In this document: positions 35,261 through 46,970 of the stretch, one piece after another
How positions within the stretch are numbered: the first letter of the stretch is position 1
Layout: every line of letters starts with the position of its first letter
Assembly: GCA_013398015.1 (NCBI GenBank)
Contig: VZRR01010232.1
Location: 277,065-341,064, forward strand
DNA: 64,000 nucleotides
Reading direction: 5' to 3'
Origin: Oreocharis arfaki
Lineage: Eukaryota; Chordata; Aves; Passeriformes; Paramythiidae
Notes under the pieces: model-generated
Seen by the model: the letters and a program-made list of their open reading frames with translations, nothing else
The model's database searches: none
Told to the model about the DNA's origin: nothing
Made by a program: the position numbers and the translations under genes

Positions 35261-38074
35261 GAAAAGAAACGTTAGCTTGCAGATTTTGTTTGCATTTCTG
35301 GTTTTTAACTGACAATTGCTTATTTTTGAATAAAAAACCATTTTTAAACTAATGTGGACTTCACCCTTCATAAGGACTTTCCAAAGGATAAACTTTATCT
35401 TTTACCAACAATCTGTTTGGGAATACTTTGCTATAAATTTCTTACGTGAGAAACAAACCTTTAGCAGATGTATTAGAGAAAAATCTTTGACTAATGGTAC
35501 TATTTTAAAAAAATTTTTCAGCGTAACTACTGACTTAAGATCCTGCATTTAGAAATTGGATGACCCTTCATACCACAGTCTGTGAAACTTTATTTATTTT
35601 TCAAATATGTTTCACCACTACCTGACTAAAAGTAGGAGGGGAAAAAAAATAATTTTAAAAGTGGCAGAGAATAAATAATGAAACCTTTCCCAGCCCAGTT
35701 CCATCTAGATTCCCCATTTACTGCCAAGGAATTCTGTCCTAGAGCATGCACTGAAGAAATCTGCAGCTGTCAGGCTGGTTTCTCCAAATCAGCATGTTCT
35801 ATATTCTTTCAAACTAAAACATTTTTGTGACTGTCGGTGAGGGGACTGCAAATTTCGACAGAGAAATCAACAGCATCCACGGGCTGCGACCCTTATTTGT
35901 TGGTCAGATATGCAGAATCACATTACCGTGGTTTGTGAACTAGAAATCTGACAAGAGCAATTTGACTCTTGTATTTACATTTCTAGCAGTTTCATCTTGT
36001 CATTTGTGGTTTTCTTCAAATTAGAAAACAATTAAATGAAGACTCTGGCAAAGAAGTGGAGCCAGATGTAACAGTTTCTCTTTACTCTTTGTTAATAGCA
36101 GCAGCAGCAGCAATGTAATTTAATTGTCAGCTCTTCAGCTGCTCAGCAGCTGAGGAGATATGTGAAGGAAGAAAAGGATCATTCTTCTAAGATGTTGGAT
36201 CAGCGTCCAACACTTTATCTGCCAAAAGAGAAGAGGGAAGCCCTTGAACCACGATTCTGCAGGGAATCTGGGAGCATCACCCAAACCATTCCAACCTGAT
36301 ACTCTTTGGAGAGGGGAGAGCTACGAGCCAAGGTTACATTATCCCAAAAACGAGCAAATAAGGCTCATTTTATCAAATAAATAAAATACATAGACCGAAA
36401 AATGTATGGCCAAAAAGGGAACTCCTTTACATTACTGAAATGTTCATTCACAGACAGCACTGTCATTACTAAGTCAGTTACAGACCTTGAGAAAAGACAT
36501 TTATTTTCACATGTGCCTCACCCATCTGACTTTGGTAATGGATCATTTTCTACCTGCTGTAGCAGAAACTTTGTCCTCCACCTGTACAGACCTGCTTGAT
36601 CACAAATCTGAGATCATAAGACAAAGCTTTCCTTGGGACAGAGCTCCCAGAGCAATGGAGTGACACCAGGACAGGTACTGAGAAACCTTCCCAGCCTGCA
36701 ACCCGTTCCCTTTTTCCCTCATCACTGAGGACAAGTGACACAGACAGAGAGACACAAAAACACTTGGGTACCTGACCCTCAATTTCCATGGGAATTTTGT
36801 GTGTTTCCTATCATCTGAAAACCAGGAACAACATTACCCAGAAAAGTGATGACATCTTGTGTATAAAATATTGACAAGCTGTGTTTAGTACTACACCACC
36901 GATAGAGTGAAATGTCTTTATCACTACATAAATATCCAAATTTGTAATTCTTCCTGATATTCTGCAAGATGTAACAATAGGCTATTGCAGCATTTGAGGG
37001 AGGGGAAGCAGTTTCCTAATATCAGAGATTTAAAAACTGCAAACCCAACTGAGAATTAGTCTGAAAGGAAACTGGGTTAAAACATTCTCATCACTACTCT
37101 TCCATACCACAGGCTTGTGCCCCATGAGGGTGCTGCCACACGAACTGCTGATTCTACATTTGTCACACTTGGGTGTCATCCTTGGGGTGGGGATGGATGT
37201 GAAATTTAGGGGCTGGAGGAGATGAAAAAATAGTAACTTAGAACAATAGAAAAAAAATTCAAAAATTACATAGAATTAGAAACCAAATCAATTGACAAAT
37301 CTCCACAGAACAGACAAGTCTGAGATGCCTGTATACAGTGGGATGTTCCATTTTCTTTAATTATAAATGACCACAGAAGGATGACAGAAGACAGGGCAAT
37401 TCTTTACAGGACTTGCCTTTTATTCTCGCTGTACAAAGAGGCAGCACCATTTATTCCTCTCATGAGAACAGAAATTAGGTGCCCATTTGCTGGAAAAAGT
37501 AGGGTTACAGGGTCTGACGCTGCATTTTAGCACTGTCAAGGTCCCCAGCCTCATGAAGCTGCTTTCTGCAAGGTCTGTAGTGTCATCCTTCCCCCAGCCA
37601 CAGGCTGGACGCATTTGACTCTGGGAATGGCTGTCTGTATTTTAAAAATGGGCTCTAAGAATGAATTTTTAATACAGTTTGGCACTTGAGCTCCAGAAGT
37701 GAAGATCAAAGGGCAATCTAAACACTACCCTCAGGTATACAGGCACTCCTCCCACTCAAGTCACCAAAGAATTTGGTCCAGATTATGTTACTTTTCCTTA
37801 GACTAACTAATTTTTACAGACTAATTAGTACACCACATTGCAGGTTTGAATGAAATGCTCCGGTTTTGTTTGGTGTGTGTTTTCTTGGAAGAGAATTTGC
37901 TTGCAATAGTCATATTCTAAATGGTGCTGATTAGCAACATGAACAAAAAAGACCCAAAACCTTGCAGCACTCGTGTTAACCTTAAACTACAAACTCTTCT
38001 GTCACTGGGGTTGCCTTTCCTCTCCACAGAAGTGCTGAACTCCCTTTAGTCTCGAACACCAGTGCCAGCTGCCT
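35261..38074. other. Unassigned AT-rich DNA
   Basis: No gene recognised. A (GCA)5 run lies at 36098-36112. CTTAGACTAACTAATTTTTACAGACTAATTAG (37797-37828) is a small homeodomain-like patch with a repeated GACTAA word. Confidence 0.35.
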
Positions 38075-38225
38075 GGAAACATTTTTAATTAATGTATATT
38101 TTTGTGCTGGAGGAAAAAACAGGGGTTGTGCTGATCACACTCTAAAAGGAGATTATAATCCCAGCAGCAAAACAAGCTGCTTGTCTAGATAAGGATCAAT
38201 GAAAATGCTGTACGTGGAGACTGAG
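38075..38225. promoter_or_regulatory. Candidate conserved non-coding element, small
   Basis: TTTTTAATTAATGTATATT, GGAGATTATAATCCCAGC and GTCTAGATAAGGATCAATG. GATTATAATC at 38150-38159 is a perfect palindrome made of two inverted TAATC cores (OTX/PITX-type). Function is inferred. Confidence 0.3.
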
Positions 38226-41200
38226 GCTGGGACCTCAAAGCTGCAAGCTGGGCTGCAGAATTTGTGGTGATGCTGTAATACAGCAGCAACAGAAGCAATA
38301 AAGTCATGGTTTAAAGCCTCTGCCCCAATCTCTTGTTGTTCCTGTTTTGGTCAGATGTCATCAAAGTAGAAAGAATATGGTCCTACATCTCCAGTGGCTG
38401 CTCCTGGTAGATTTTTCTGAATGTCTGCAACTGCATTTATTTATCCCTGGGACTCCTGCCAAGCTGGAACCAGTAGCCAGCTAAGCTCACTGGTGCCCTG
38501 TTTTCACCAACTCTTTGCTGCACTTATTTGTCCAAATGGAAAGTGTTTCTCAGGAACTAACCCAGGCATAAAAACAAGCACGACCCCTTCCCCAGCCCCC
38601 TCCCCAAACAGCTATAACAGGCTTTATAGGAAACGAGTGATTGCTTTCCCAATTAAACTTGCAAGAATACAACTGCTGAGTTGCTGTGGGTGTCATTCCC
38701 CTCAATGTTTTGTGCAAAACAATTCTAGCATCAGACAGAAGCAAGCTTTTTCCCATTCAGATCCAAGATCACAGTCCAGGTGCACGTGGGATAATCTTAT
38801 TATCTTATTATACACATCAGGAAAGTGTCCACAAAACTTTCATGGGACTGCTTAAAGTTGAGCATCAAAAAAAGGAATACAGCATCTACTACGGGTTTGG
38901 ATTAGACTCTCTTCACCTACATCCTATGTGGGGTTTTAAAGTTCCTTAGTGTTAAATACACACACAATAAATCAGAATTCAGGTGGCAGCTCTGGTTTAC
39001 TTTTTGTCTGACCAGCTGAAGGCGATACATGCAAGTACTTCAGAAAACTTTGCTTATTAAATAAAACAAATTATCCGTGTGTTTTTCTGATGTCTTTGCA
39101 TTCAAAACCCCAGCAGAGTTTATCCATTAATGGATGAGAAATTAGAAGAAAGCCCTACACTTTAATGTGAAGCATGTGCTTGGAAATACTTGGAAACTCA
39201 GCACTTACAACTCAGAGCAATAATGCACTGAGGAATATTTCTCCTTAAAATCAAGACCCCAGTTAAGTGTTTTCAAGAACAACATCATTGTCTCCGCGAA
39301 GATAACTGAGTCCTCATTATTTACAATCCTTGAAATATTCAAGATTGCTGGTATGGGGGCGAGCAGGAGGAGGTTGTTATTTCATTTTCAAGAGGGGAAA
39401 GCACTTTTTCTAAAGAGAGATTGTAAAGGACACTTTCTGGTAGGTTGGGTTTTTTACTACCCTTTTTTTTTTTTTTTAGTGCTACTTTTTTTTAAAAGTG
39501 CCTTTGGAATCTAGGTACAATCTTACTCCAGAGCTTTGCCACTTCTGTATTTCCATGGAAAAGAATTATAGGGTTGCTCATATGGGCAAGGTTTTGTTTC
39601 AATTATCAGTAAATTTCCAAGAATCCTGGACATAAAAAGACTCTTTTTCTTAAGCTAGGGAAGTAATTCCTGTTACTTTCCACTGCAGTGATTTCTGCTT
39701 TGGTCCTGCAATTTGATATATCATAGTGGGAGAAAATTGCTAAGATCAACCTTCCTGCAGCCCTGCCAAACATCACCATGTTACTGAGAACCTGGCAAAG
39801 GTTTCCTTTTCCCTTTCAGCATCCCTCTCCTTCTCATCCCACTCACCAGCCACCCTGTAAAGGCTGCTTGTGAGGGGTGCTTTCCCCTAAAACTGAAGGC
39901 TTTTCCAGCTGACCTGGACTTTGAGGAAACTAAGTAATACAAATTAAAAAAAAAAAAAACATAACCCTTCTGTTTTGACAACCTAACTCAAAGAATATGA
40001 AGCCCTTGCAAGACAAAAGGTATGAGAAGGTCTCTGCAGTCACTGGTTACCATTGACAAATACATATTATCTTACCAGCTGGGAGGCAGCCCCCATACCA
40101 CGTCTTCCCCTTTCCATCACTGTTGCATAATACAGCTTCATTTCATCTCTGAAAGAACTTTGTTTACCAAGAGGAAAAGCAAAAAGAATATGTTTTGTCA
40201 CCCCTATGCTAAACCTATTGTCTCCTTCCTAAAAGCAATCATCTTTAGATATTAAAATGGCATGATCTGGGTATTGCATAGCATTTCTTCTAATCTGCCT
40301 GCATTGCCAATTCAGTTCACAGATTGCATTCATTCTCCTTTGAAAAGCTTACATTGTTGAGTCAGAACTTTCCTAAGAAATAGCATTTGCTCACATCAGC
40401 CTCGCTGACGTGAGGCAAGGACAAAGTCAAGAACAGAGGAGGGACTGTGCTTTGTAAGGGAGACAGGGGAATCAGAGGCTGGAGCTCATTGGGGCGTATT
40501 TTGGAACAATTTAGGTTAAAAAGCAGAGATATACCAAAGTTGTTGTTTTTTTTTCCTTTCCAGTCATGAAATAATAACAGCAAGAAGGGCATGGAGCATA
40601 AGCCACACTTAAACATAGGGATGGATAATGCACTCCACCAGAATAGTGGAACAAATAAGTCAGAAATTTTCCCAGCTCTTGTCCCAGTCTCTTCGCTGCT
40701 GGTCCATATTCTGCTTTTCAGACCTACCTCTGAAAGGGGCAACTGCCTAAATCCCATCCTTAAATGCAAGAATTTTGGGAGTTTTGATGTTTTCATGTGA
40801 CCCAAACCTTGTGAGTCAGTTCAAAACCTCATCCCACTCTACAGGCAAGGAAAGCATCCCTTGAACTGGCGCTTCAACTCAATTCCTGTGAGCATTCCAG
40901 ACACTGAGAGCACGAATATGTGTGTCCATATCCAGCCAGCTGAGCTTTCTGTGGTGCACAGAATCACTGAGCCCACTGACCAAACCCTATCTTTTTGTTG
41001 GGTTCTTTATTTTGGGTGCACAGAGTAAACCAGCACAGCATTGTGCAGAACATCTCCTTCCGAATCTCCCCTGAGGCAGACGACCCTTTCCCCTGGCTTT
41101 ATTTCTGTCTGCAGTTTTGCAAACAGAATTTCCCCTGTGGTACAGTTCCATCTCCCCATTAGAACCTTGCTGGGGAAGCACAGAGCAAGGGCGATGGCAC

Positions 41201-41399
41201 TGGAGAGCTCGAAGGGAGCAATTCAGGGACATCATTCTCTATCAGTGCAGGCCACTAATGCCAACGTAAAAGCTGTCATGGATCACCCACCTAACCCTAG
41301 AGAAGGTGTTCACAAAGACACATTTTTAATTTTGCACACCGTAGCATCATGCAGGGCTCACAAAGCAGCAGAACTGCACCTCTAATTCTTATGTGTATT
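38226..41399. other. Unassigned non-coding DNA
   Basis: No gene recognised. A T-run of 15 lies at 39463-39477. The segment 40835-40856 (CATCCCACTCTACAGGCAAGG) faintly recalls MIR but is too short to call. Confidence 0.35.
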
Positions 41400-41635
41400 C
41401 CCAGACAAATGATGCAGCTTGCTTTATGACATCAATTTATTTTTCACTTTGCAATTACGTAAAAACAGCAATAACACGGGAAGAGAGATGATGTGACGGA
41501 TCCTAGTGCTGAATTATTCATTGCCCTTCATCTGCTGACTTCACATCAGACAGCTCCCAATGCACCTCGCATAAATCACAGTGGATCTTTTTTTGCCACA
41601 GCCACTCTAAGATCCTATCGTGTGCTTTTTCACCT
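41400..41635. promoter_or_regulatory. Candidate conserved non-coding element
   Basis: AAATGATGCAGCTTGC, TATGACATCAATTTATTTTTC, GCAATTACGTAAAAAC and GCTGAATTATTCATTGCC. TTACGTAA at 41455-41462 is a perfect PAR-bZIP/E4BP4-type palindrome. TGATGTGACGGATCC adds an ATF-like core. The block is repeat-free and dense in TAAT cores. Function is inferred. Confidence 0.35.
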
Positions 41636-43387
41636 AAACACCATAGGATAATGGTCTTTTTTGAAGGAGGGGATGTGCATACATCGATTGGGAAGGAGGT
41701 CTGTGTCCTGCAGTCATTGATGCTTGGTGAGGAAGAAGAGTAATGTAATGCACTGAAAAATATCCATCAGATACATAGGCTTTATACAGAAAAGATGTTA
41801 TTTTTTATATGTAGAATATAAGCCTAATGGTATGGTGAGGATTATAAACATACAATTTTGTCCACCTAACGTTCAATATCTGATAAACTGTATTGCCTCC
41901 CAGAGCTCAGTCTCAGACAACAATACTATAAGACATTTGGGGAGAATAGAAGAATTAATTTCATAGTCCTAATTTTCGATTTATTTATTTATTTATTTGC
42001 TCTACACTAGCACTTGATGGGATGAACTTCAATTCCACTTTGGGGCAAAGTGATCCGAGTTTGCTGCATCACAGAACACCCACAATAAAAATTGCAAACT
42101 GCAAAGGAGTGTGTTAACCTTAATGAACATTCAAAAGGAATTTGGTGCATGCCACACTCTAGGCTGGTCTCCACACCAGTGAAACGTTAATCCATGTGCT
42201 TCATTCCAACTTTCCAGGCCCTTGGGCTGGGTAATCACTGCTGACTATGAACTCTTGAGGGATTTGGATTTTTACTGCACTGCCCTCACAGGGTCTATTG
42301 CAGTGGGAACCCTTCTCACATGCTCCAGAAGAGCTATCCCCTGCATTAGGATGAGCAGTAAAACCAACATTCTCAAGAAATTTCCATCTTTCATTAGCCA
42401 ATCCCTTCATCAATACACTTTTTAAAGGATGGCTTGACAAGCTGTTATTTTATTTTGCTGCAAACAAACACGGATTAACATCCTCCTCCTCCCCATTTTC
42501 CCTCAAGCTGCTTCTGAGACCTTCCCAGACCACGAGGGTTTCAGGAACAAACCCAGATGACTGTGTCAGAACAAATCCTGGTGCCTCAGCTCAGCTGAGC
42601 TGTGGCAACCATCACTGTGCGACCTCTTAGAGCAGCTCAAGGTGTTACGGCTGCCCTAAGAGCCTGGAGTGGAAGGTGTTGAGCTGAGCTGACACCCCGA
42701 CAGTCACAGCAGCTCAGCTGGCATGCAATAATACATTAAGTCACATTTAATGTCTCCAAGGCTTAGGTTCCCCTTTTAATTCATGTACTGCCTTATGTTG
42801 TAGCCTAGAGAACTGCCTACAGCAAAGATCAGCTTTCAACCACATGGGCAGTTTTGCTCTCTACGCCGCACCACAGCTTTTCAGTCCGCCTGCTCCAGTG
42901 GTTCTCCTTGCTGACAGAACATTTGCCTCTCTGGAGCTTTGTATCGGAATTTATTTCCTACTATCAGTATTTGTTTGTAACGTGGCGACTCTGCTCTGTC
43001 AGCCCTAAAGAAGCACGGACTAAAAAGAGCATCCCTGCATGGAAGAATTTAGCCATGCTCTTGCTTACTTTAATTTGTCTGCCTGTGCCAGGAGCAGGAG
43101 GATGTAGAGACAACAGGACATCAAAAAACAAGAGGAAAAGCAGTGAATCCTCAATAGGAGCTTTGCTGTCACAGACTGAACAGTTTTCGGGAGAGTCTGG
43201 GACAAGCATAGAAAACAAGGCCTGTTTTACCATATATTTGGTATATTTGGTATATTTTATGATTTAATAGCTGATATACGACCAGAAAAAGTGATAGCTC
43301 GTAAATATATATGAAAAATATACCCAACATCAAATCAACTGTCAGTATTAGCCCATCTTTTCTCTCGGTTTTTTTTTTTTCTTTTAA
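41636..43387. other. Unassigned non-coding DNA
   Basis: Contains (TTTA)n at 41980-41998, a 16-bp palindrome CAGCTCAGCTGAGCTG at 42587-42602, and a 9-bp tandem repeat (TATATTTGG, 2.8 copies) at 43233-43257. A 137-codon plus-strand frame at 42854-43267 shows no recognisable product. Confidence 0.4.
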
Positions 43388-43500
43388 TAGTACAAACTGA
43401 GATTCAGAGCAAATAAGGGACCTGGGGAGAGAGAGGTTATAGCAAACCTAGAACAAGGTTCCAGGCCTCTCAAGTCCCAGCCCAAGGCATAAACTAAGTG
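43388..43500 (+). repeat. MIR/L2-like ancient relic
   Basis: AAACTGAGATTCAGAGCAAATAAGGGACC, GGTTCCAGGCCTC and AAGTCCCAGCCCAAGGC follow the order 'gaaactgaggcacagagaggttaa..ggtctcctgactcccagcccagtgc' of MIR/L2-type repeats. The copy is old and gapped. Confidence 0.4.
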
Positions 43501-43545
43501 GGAATATTCATGTACAGAAGCATTTGCAGGATCAGGGCCTGAAAC
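43501..43545. repeat. Ancient palindromic-type repeat scrap
   Basis: ATTCATGTACAGAAGCATTTGCAGGATCAGGGCCTG matches the end segment 'gcatgtgctttgcaggatcagggcc' of the old amniote repeat family seen at 10.5 and 52.3 kb. It directly abuts the MIR/L2-like relic. Confidence 0.45.
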
Positions 43546-43550
43546 TGTGA

Positions 43551-43582
43551 TCCAACTTGGATGTAATCCAGCTTGGATGTAA
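43551..43582 (+). repeat. 16-bp tandem duplication
   Basis: TCCAACTTGGATGTAA is followed at once by TCCAGCTTGGATGTAA, with a single base difference. This is a local duplication just after the ancient repeat scrap. Confidence 0.85.
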
Positions 43583-46500
43583 TTTAATTTACTCATGAGA
43601 TCTCAGTTAAAAAATGCTGGTTTCATGAAAATATAACATTACTATTGATTTTTTTCTTTAAGCTGTAAATTGGGCAAATACAGACGTAAATGCAAACCAC
43701 AAAATACTTGAACAGATGCACAAAGGGCAACCAGTCACCAGACTAAAATCATTGGAAAGTTGCTTCCCCACCCCTTCTTTCTTTTTCTGTATTTTATTAA
43801 CATTTAGAAAAGAAGAAAATATGTATTTCTGACCTCTTTGTTAAAAATATCACAAGATTCATTAAAAGAAATATTTGGAAACCTCAAAACCCTTCTCAAT
43901 TTCAATGAATACCTAAAATCTAATGCCTCTGATTAAGCAGAAAAGGGATGAACTGTTATGTGAAGCTGACAACAACAATTGTGAACTGAAGAATGGCAAG
44001 TTCATTGCAAGTAGCTGGTAATGATTTCATGCAAAGGATTAGAGGAATGGAGAGGGGGGACCAAGCTGAAATTTGTTTATAGACAAAGAGCCAGTGGGGG
44101 GGTGCAGGGAGCTCCCAGGAATTTCTGGGCTCCTGAAGACAGGAGGAGAAATGGGGTTTCTGCCCTTTCAAGGCAACTTCATCAGAAAAATGCTTCAAAC
44201 TTGGCTGTTTAACATCAAATACTAATTTCCAAAGTGTAAGCTACTCCCATGGATGGCATGGGGATTTTTTGGCTGCTCAGACGCACTGAGTGCAGAAAGG
44301 TCTCCTCCCTCTCATTACAGAATTGCAGCCATAAGGAAATAAAAGGAGCTCTTTATTAAAATGTTTCTGTGTAGAATTTCTCTTTCTTGCTCAACCAAAC
44401 TAGAAAACCTCCAAAATTACGGTTTTAAAACCAGAAGGCTGTTCCATTTCTTCTAACAACCCAAAATTTCCTCCCAAAAGCATAACTATTGCTTCTGGGA
44501 AATTCTGATCAACTGCATAGCTATTTTTTCATTAAAACCCGTTTTAATGCAGAATTATTTAACCATTCCTAAAACATACACTTTTACAAATCAAATATAT
44601 TACGTCTAGGAACCAAAATATTAATTTGGAAACTTGTCCTACTTAACCAGGCTTAGAAAATAAGTTGGCTTTGTTCCTTAGAATAATTGTATTGACTTTT
44701 TCATTTTAAAATACTGAAACATAGCATATTTTAGTGCTGTGGATGGTAGAATGGTACAGCTACTATCAGTTTGAATGGATCGCACTGAAAGAATGCCATT
44801 TGCTCAAACCAAAATGTTTCCTTGAATGATTGAAAGGCATTGATCAATAAATACATGGATGTTATTGATGCTGCTCTCAGCACGTGCTGAGGGACCCTCT
44901 TTGAACTGAGCATGGGCTTGTTCTGTAATCAACTTTTATTTTTCAAACTTTCGTCTTTGCAAGAAAAAAACAGGAGTCTAAGGATACCTCTAAAACAAAG
45001 CAAGGAAGGTGCTGCAGAGCACAGATCTGGGTTACAGCCCTGCCAAGATATCTTCCCTCTGCTTCCCTCTTCGTGCTCCTCGAGACACGGCCACCTGTAT
45101 AATTTACAAATCACTCCTATTGCTTTAGCCTCTTAATATCAATAAATCTCTTTCTCCCTTCGCTTTTCACCCCCTCCTTCTCTTTCCCTGCACTATATTT
45201 ATATCTGGGAGGCTGCATTCAAGCACTTGGAGATGATGTTTCCTGTGGAAACCTTTGAATTATTTCAACAATTTCACAGCATGTTGCTTTTCTCTCCTGT
45301 TCCTCGCTGCCTTGTTCTGGTGATTGGTACTAACAGTAATAGGAAAAATGTTAAGGAAAACAATGCCAAGACCAGCTCTGCCAGAGGAATCCTAAGGCAG
45401 CACAGAGATCTGATTTCAATTACATCTGCTCAAGGGAGAGCAATCCTGCAGCAGGGGATGGATCCTCTGCTGGAGTCAGTCCCTTTGGGCCGGGGCTCCT
45501 GCCCGCAGTGGGCAGCAGGATGTGTCCACAGACTCCCATTCCCCTTCCAAACCCCTCATTCCAGTCCTATAAACAGCAACAGACTGTTTGCTGGAGTCCA
45601 CTTTGCATAAATGCTGCCAACAAACCACGCTGTGTCTAAACTCTTTGAATATTTTTAATGTGGATTCCAGGAGCCAAGCGTGCTCACACACAGATTTTAG
45701 AAGAAATCCCCAACTGCACTGTATGAAGATAACTAATTGTGAGCCCCAATCCGTACCCAAAGAAAAAGTTTTTGTGCTGGGTTGTTTGGTTTGGTTTTTT
45801 TTTTTTTTTTTTTTTTACTCCTCTGAATGGAGACTATGATTTCCTGCTTTCTTTTAAATTTTTAATATTGCACTTTTTAAAACTTTCAAACTATTGATTC
45901 TTTTGCTGTAAATCCAGAGTCTCCTATGAAAGGTAATGAAGTGAGAGGCAGAATTAAGAATGCCCAGATGTGTTGTAGCTTATAAGAACAGTTTACAAGG
46001 AAAATGCAAAACTGCCAGCAGACCAGCGACGGGTTAGCTGTCTATATAAATATATTGTGCAGGAAACAAATTGCCAAGCCTGGCTTCTGGACTTCGGTCT
46101 GGGGCATGTAAGCTCAGCTGCTACCCCCTGTGCTGACAAAATGAGAATATACTACTTTTACAATGGTCCAGAGCAGTTTATGCAGTTTATGTTCCTTAAA
46201 GCATATGAAAGTGTCTTAATTACGTGAAGTGGCTGGCTTGGACCTGGCAGGGTAAGGAACAAGACATGGATGTCCAGCCTGCAGTTAACCCTGTTCTCCT
46301 GAGGTTTGCAGCCCCTTCTTCTCTCTCCTTACCCTTGTTTTGAGGCACTAGGCCCCTGGACAGAGGAATTTGGATCCCTGCAAATAATCTGCTGCTAAAT
46401 GGAATTCTTAATTTCCAAGCTTTCCTGCTAATTTCACAAAGCAACTTCTTGTGTAAGTACAATACTCCATAGGTCGTGTTGGAAGGACCAGGCACCCATT

Positions 46501-46859
46501 CACACGTGTTATTAGGTTGCAACAGAAAGAGTCTGAAATATATGCAACAGAAATATACACAATCTTGGCTTTCCCTTAAATTAAATTTCCTATCCGATTC
46601 CTCATGTGGGTATGGTCATTTTTAAACTAAATTTGTTCGAAATAGACATTAATTTTAAGGCGATTTCATAAATCCCATGCCAATGTTACAAAGCAGGCAT
46701 GTAAATATGTCAGTTTGCAGAAAGCCAGGCTTCAAAAAAAATATGAAAGAGCATAACACTGCTGACATTCCCATCATACTCCGAAATTTCTGTCCAAAGC
46801 TGCTTTCTATCTCAGTGGCAAGGAACCGTTTCTGAACAGCACAGATAAACAGATACACA
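43583..46859. other. Unassigned AT-rich DNA
   Basis: No gene recognised. It contains an uninterrupted T-run of 22 at 45795-45816 and a 9-bp direct duplication (GCAGTTTAT twice) at 46173-46190. Confidence 0.4.
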
Positions 46860-46970
46860 GAACCTCCGGGGTGTCACTTGGCAGCGCTGGCCGCGCTCCG
46901 GCTGCTCCTGCTCCGCAGCTGTCCCACGGGAGGGGGTCCAGCCCCCACTCCTCCCGTGGGATGGAGCTGC
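46860..46970. other. CpG-rich patch with a strong hairpin
   Basis: TCCCACGGGAGG at 46922-46933 pairs perfectly with CCTCCCGTGGGA at 46950-46961 (12-bp arms, 16-base loop). A further pair GCAGCT (46915-46920) and AGCTGC (46965-46970) extends the stem past a one-base/three-base bulge, giving 18 paired bases in a 56-base unit. About eight CpGs lie in the surrounding 100 bases. The shape resembles a small structured RNA or a cruciform-prone site. I do not recognise it as any known microRNA. Confidence 0.55.

Noticed and set aside
40835..40870. Faint MIR-like word (CATCCCACTCTACAGGCAAGG)
   Set aside because: Too short and no flanking MIR order.
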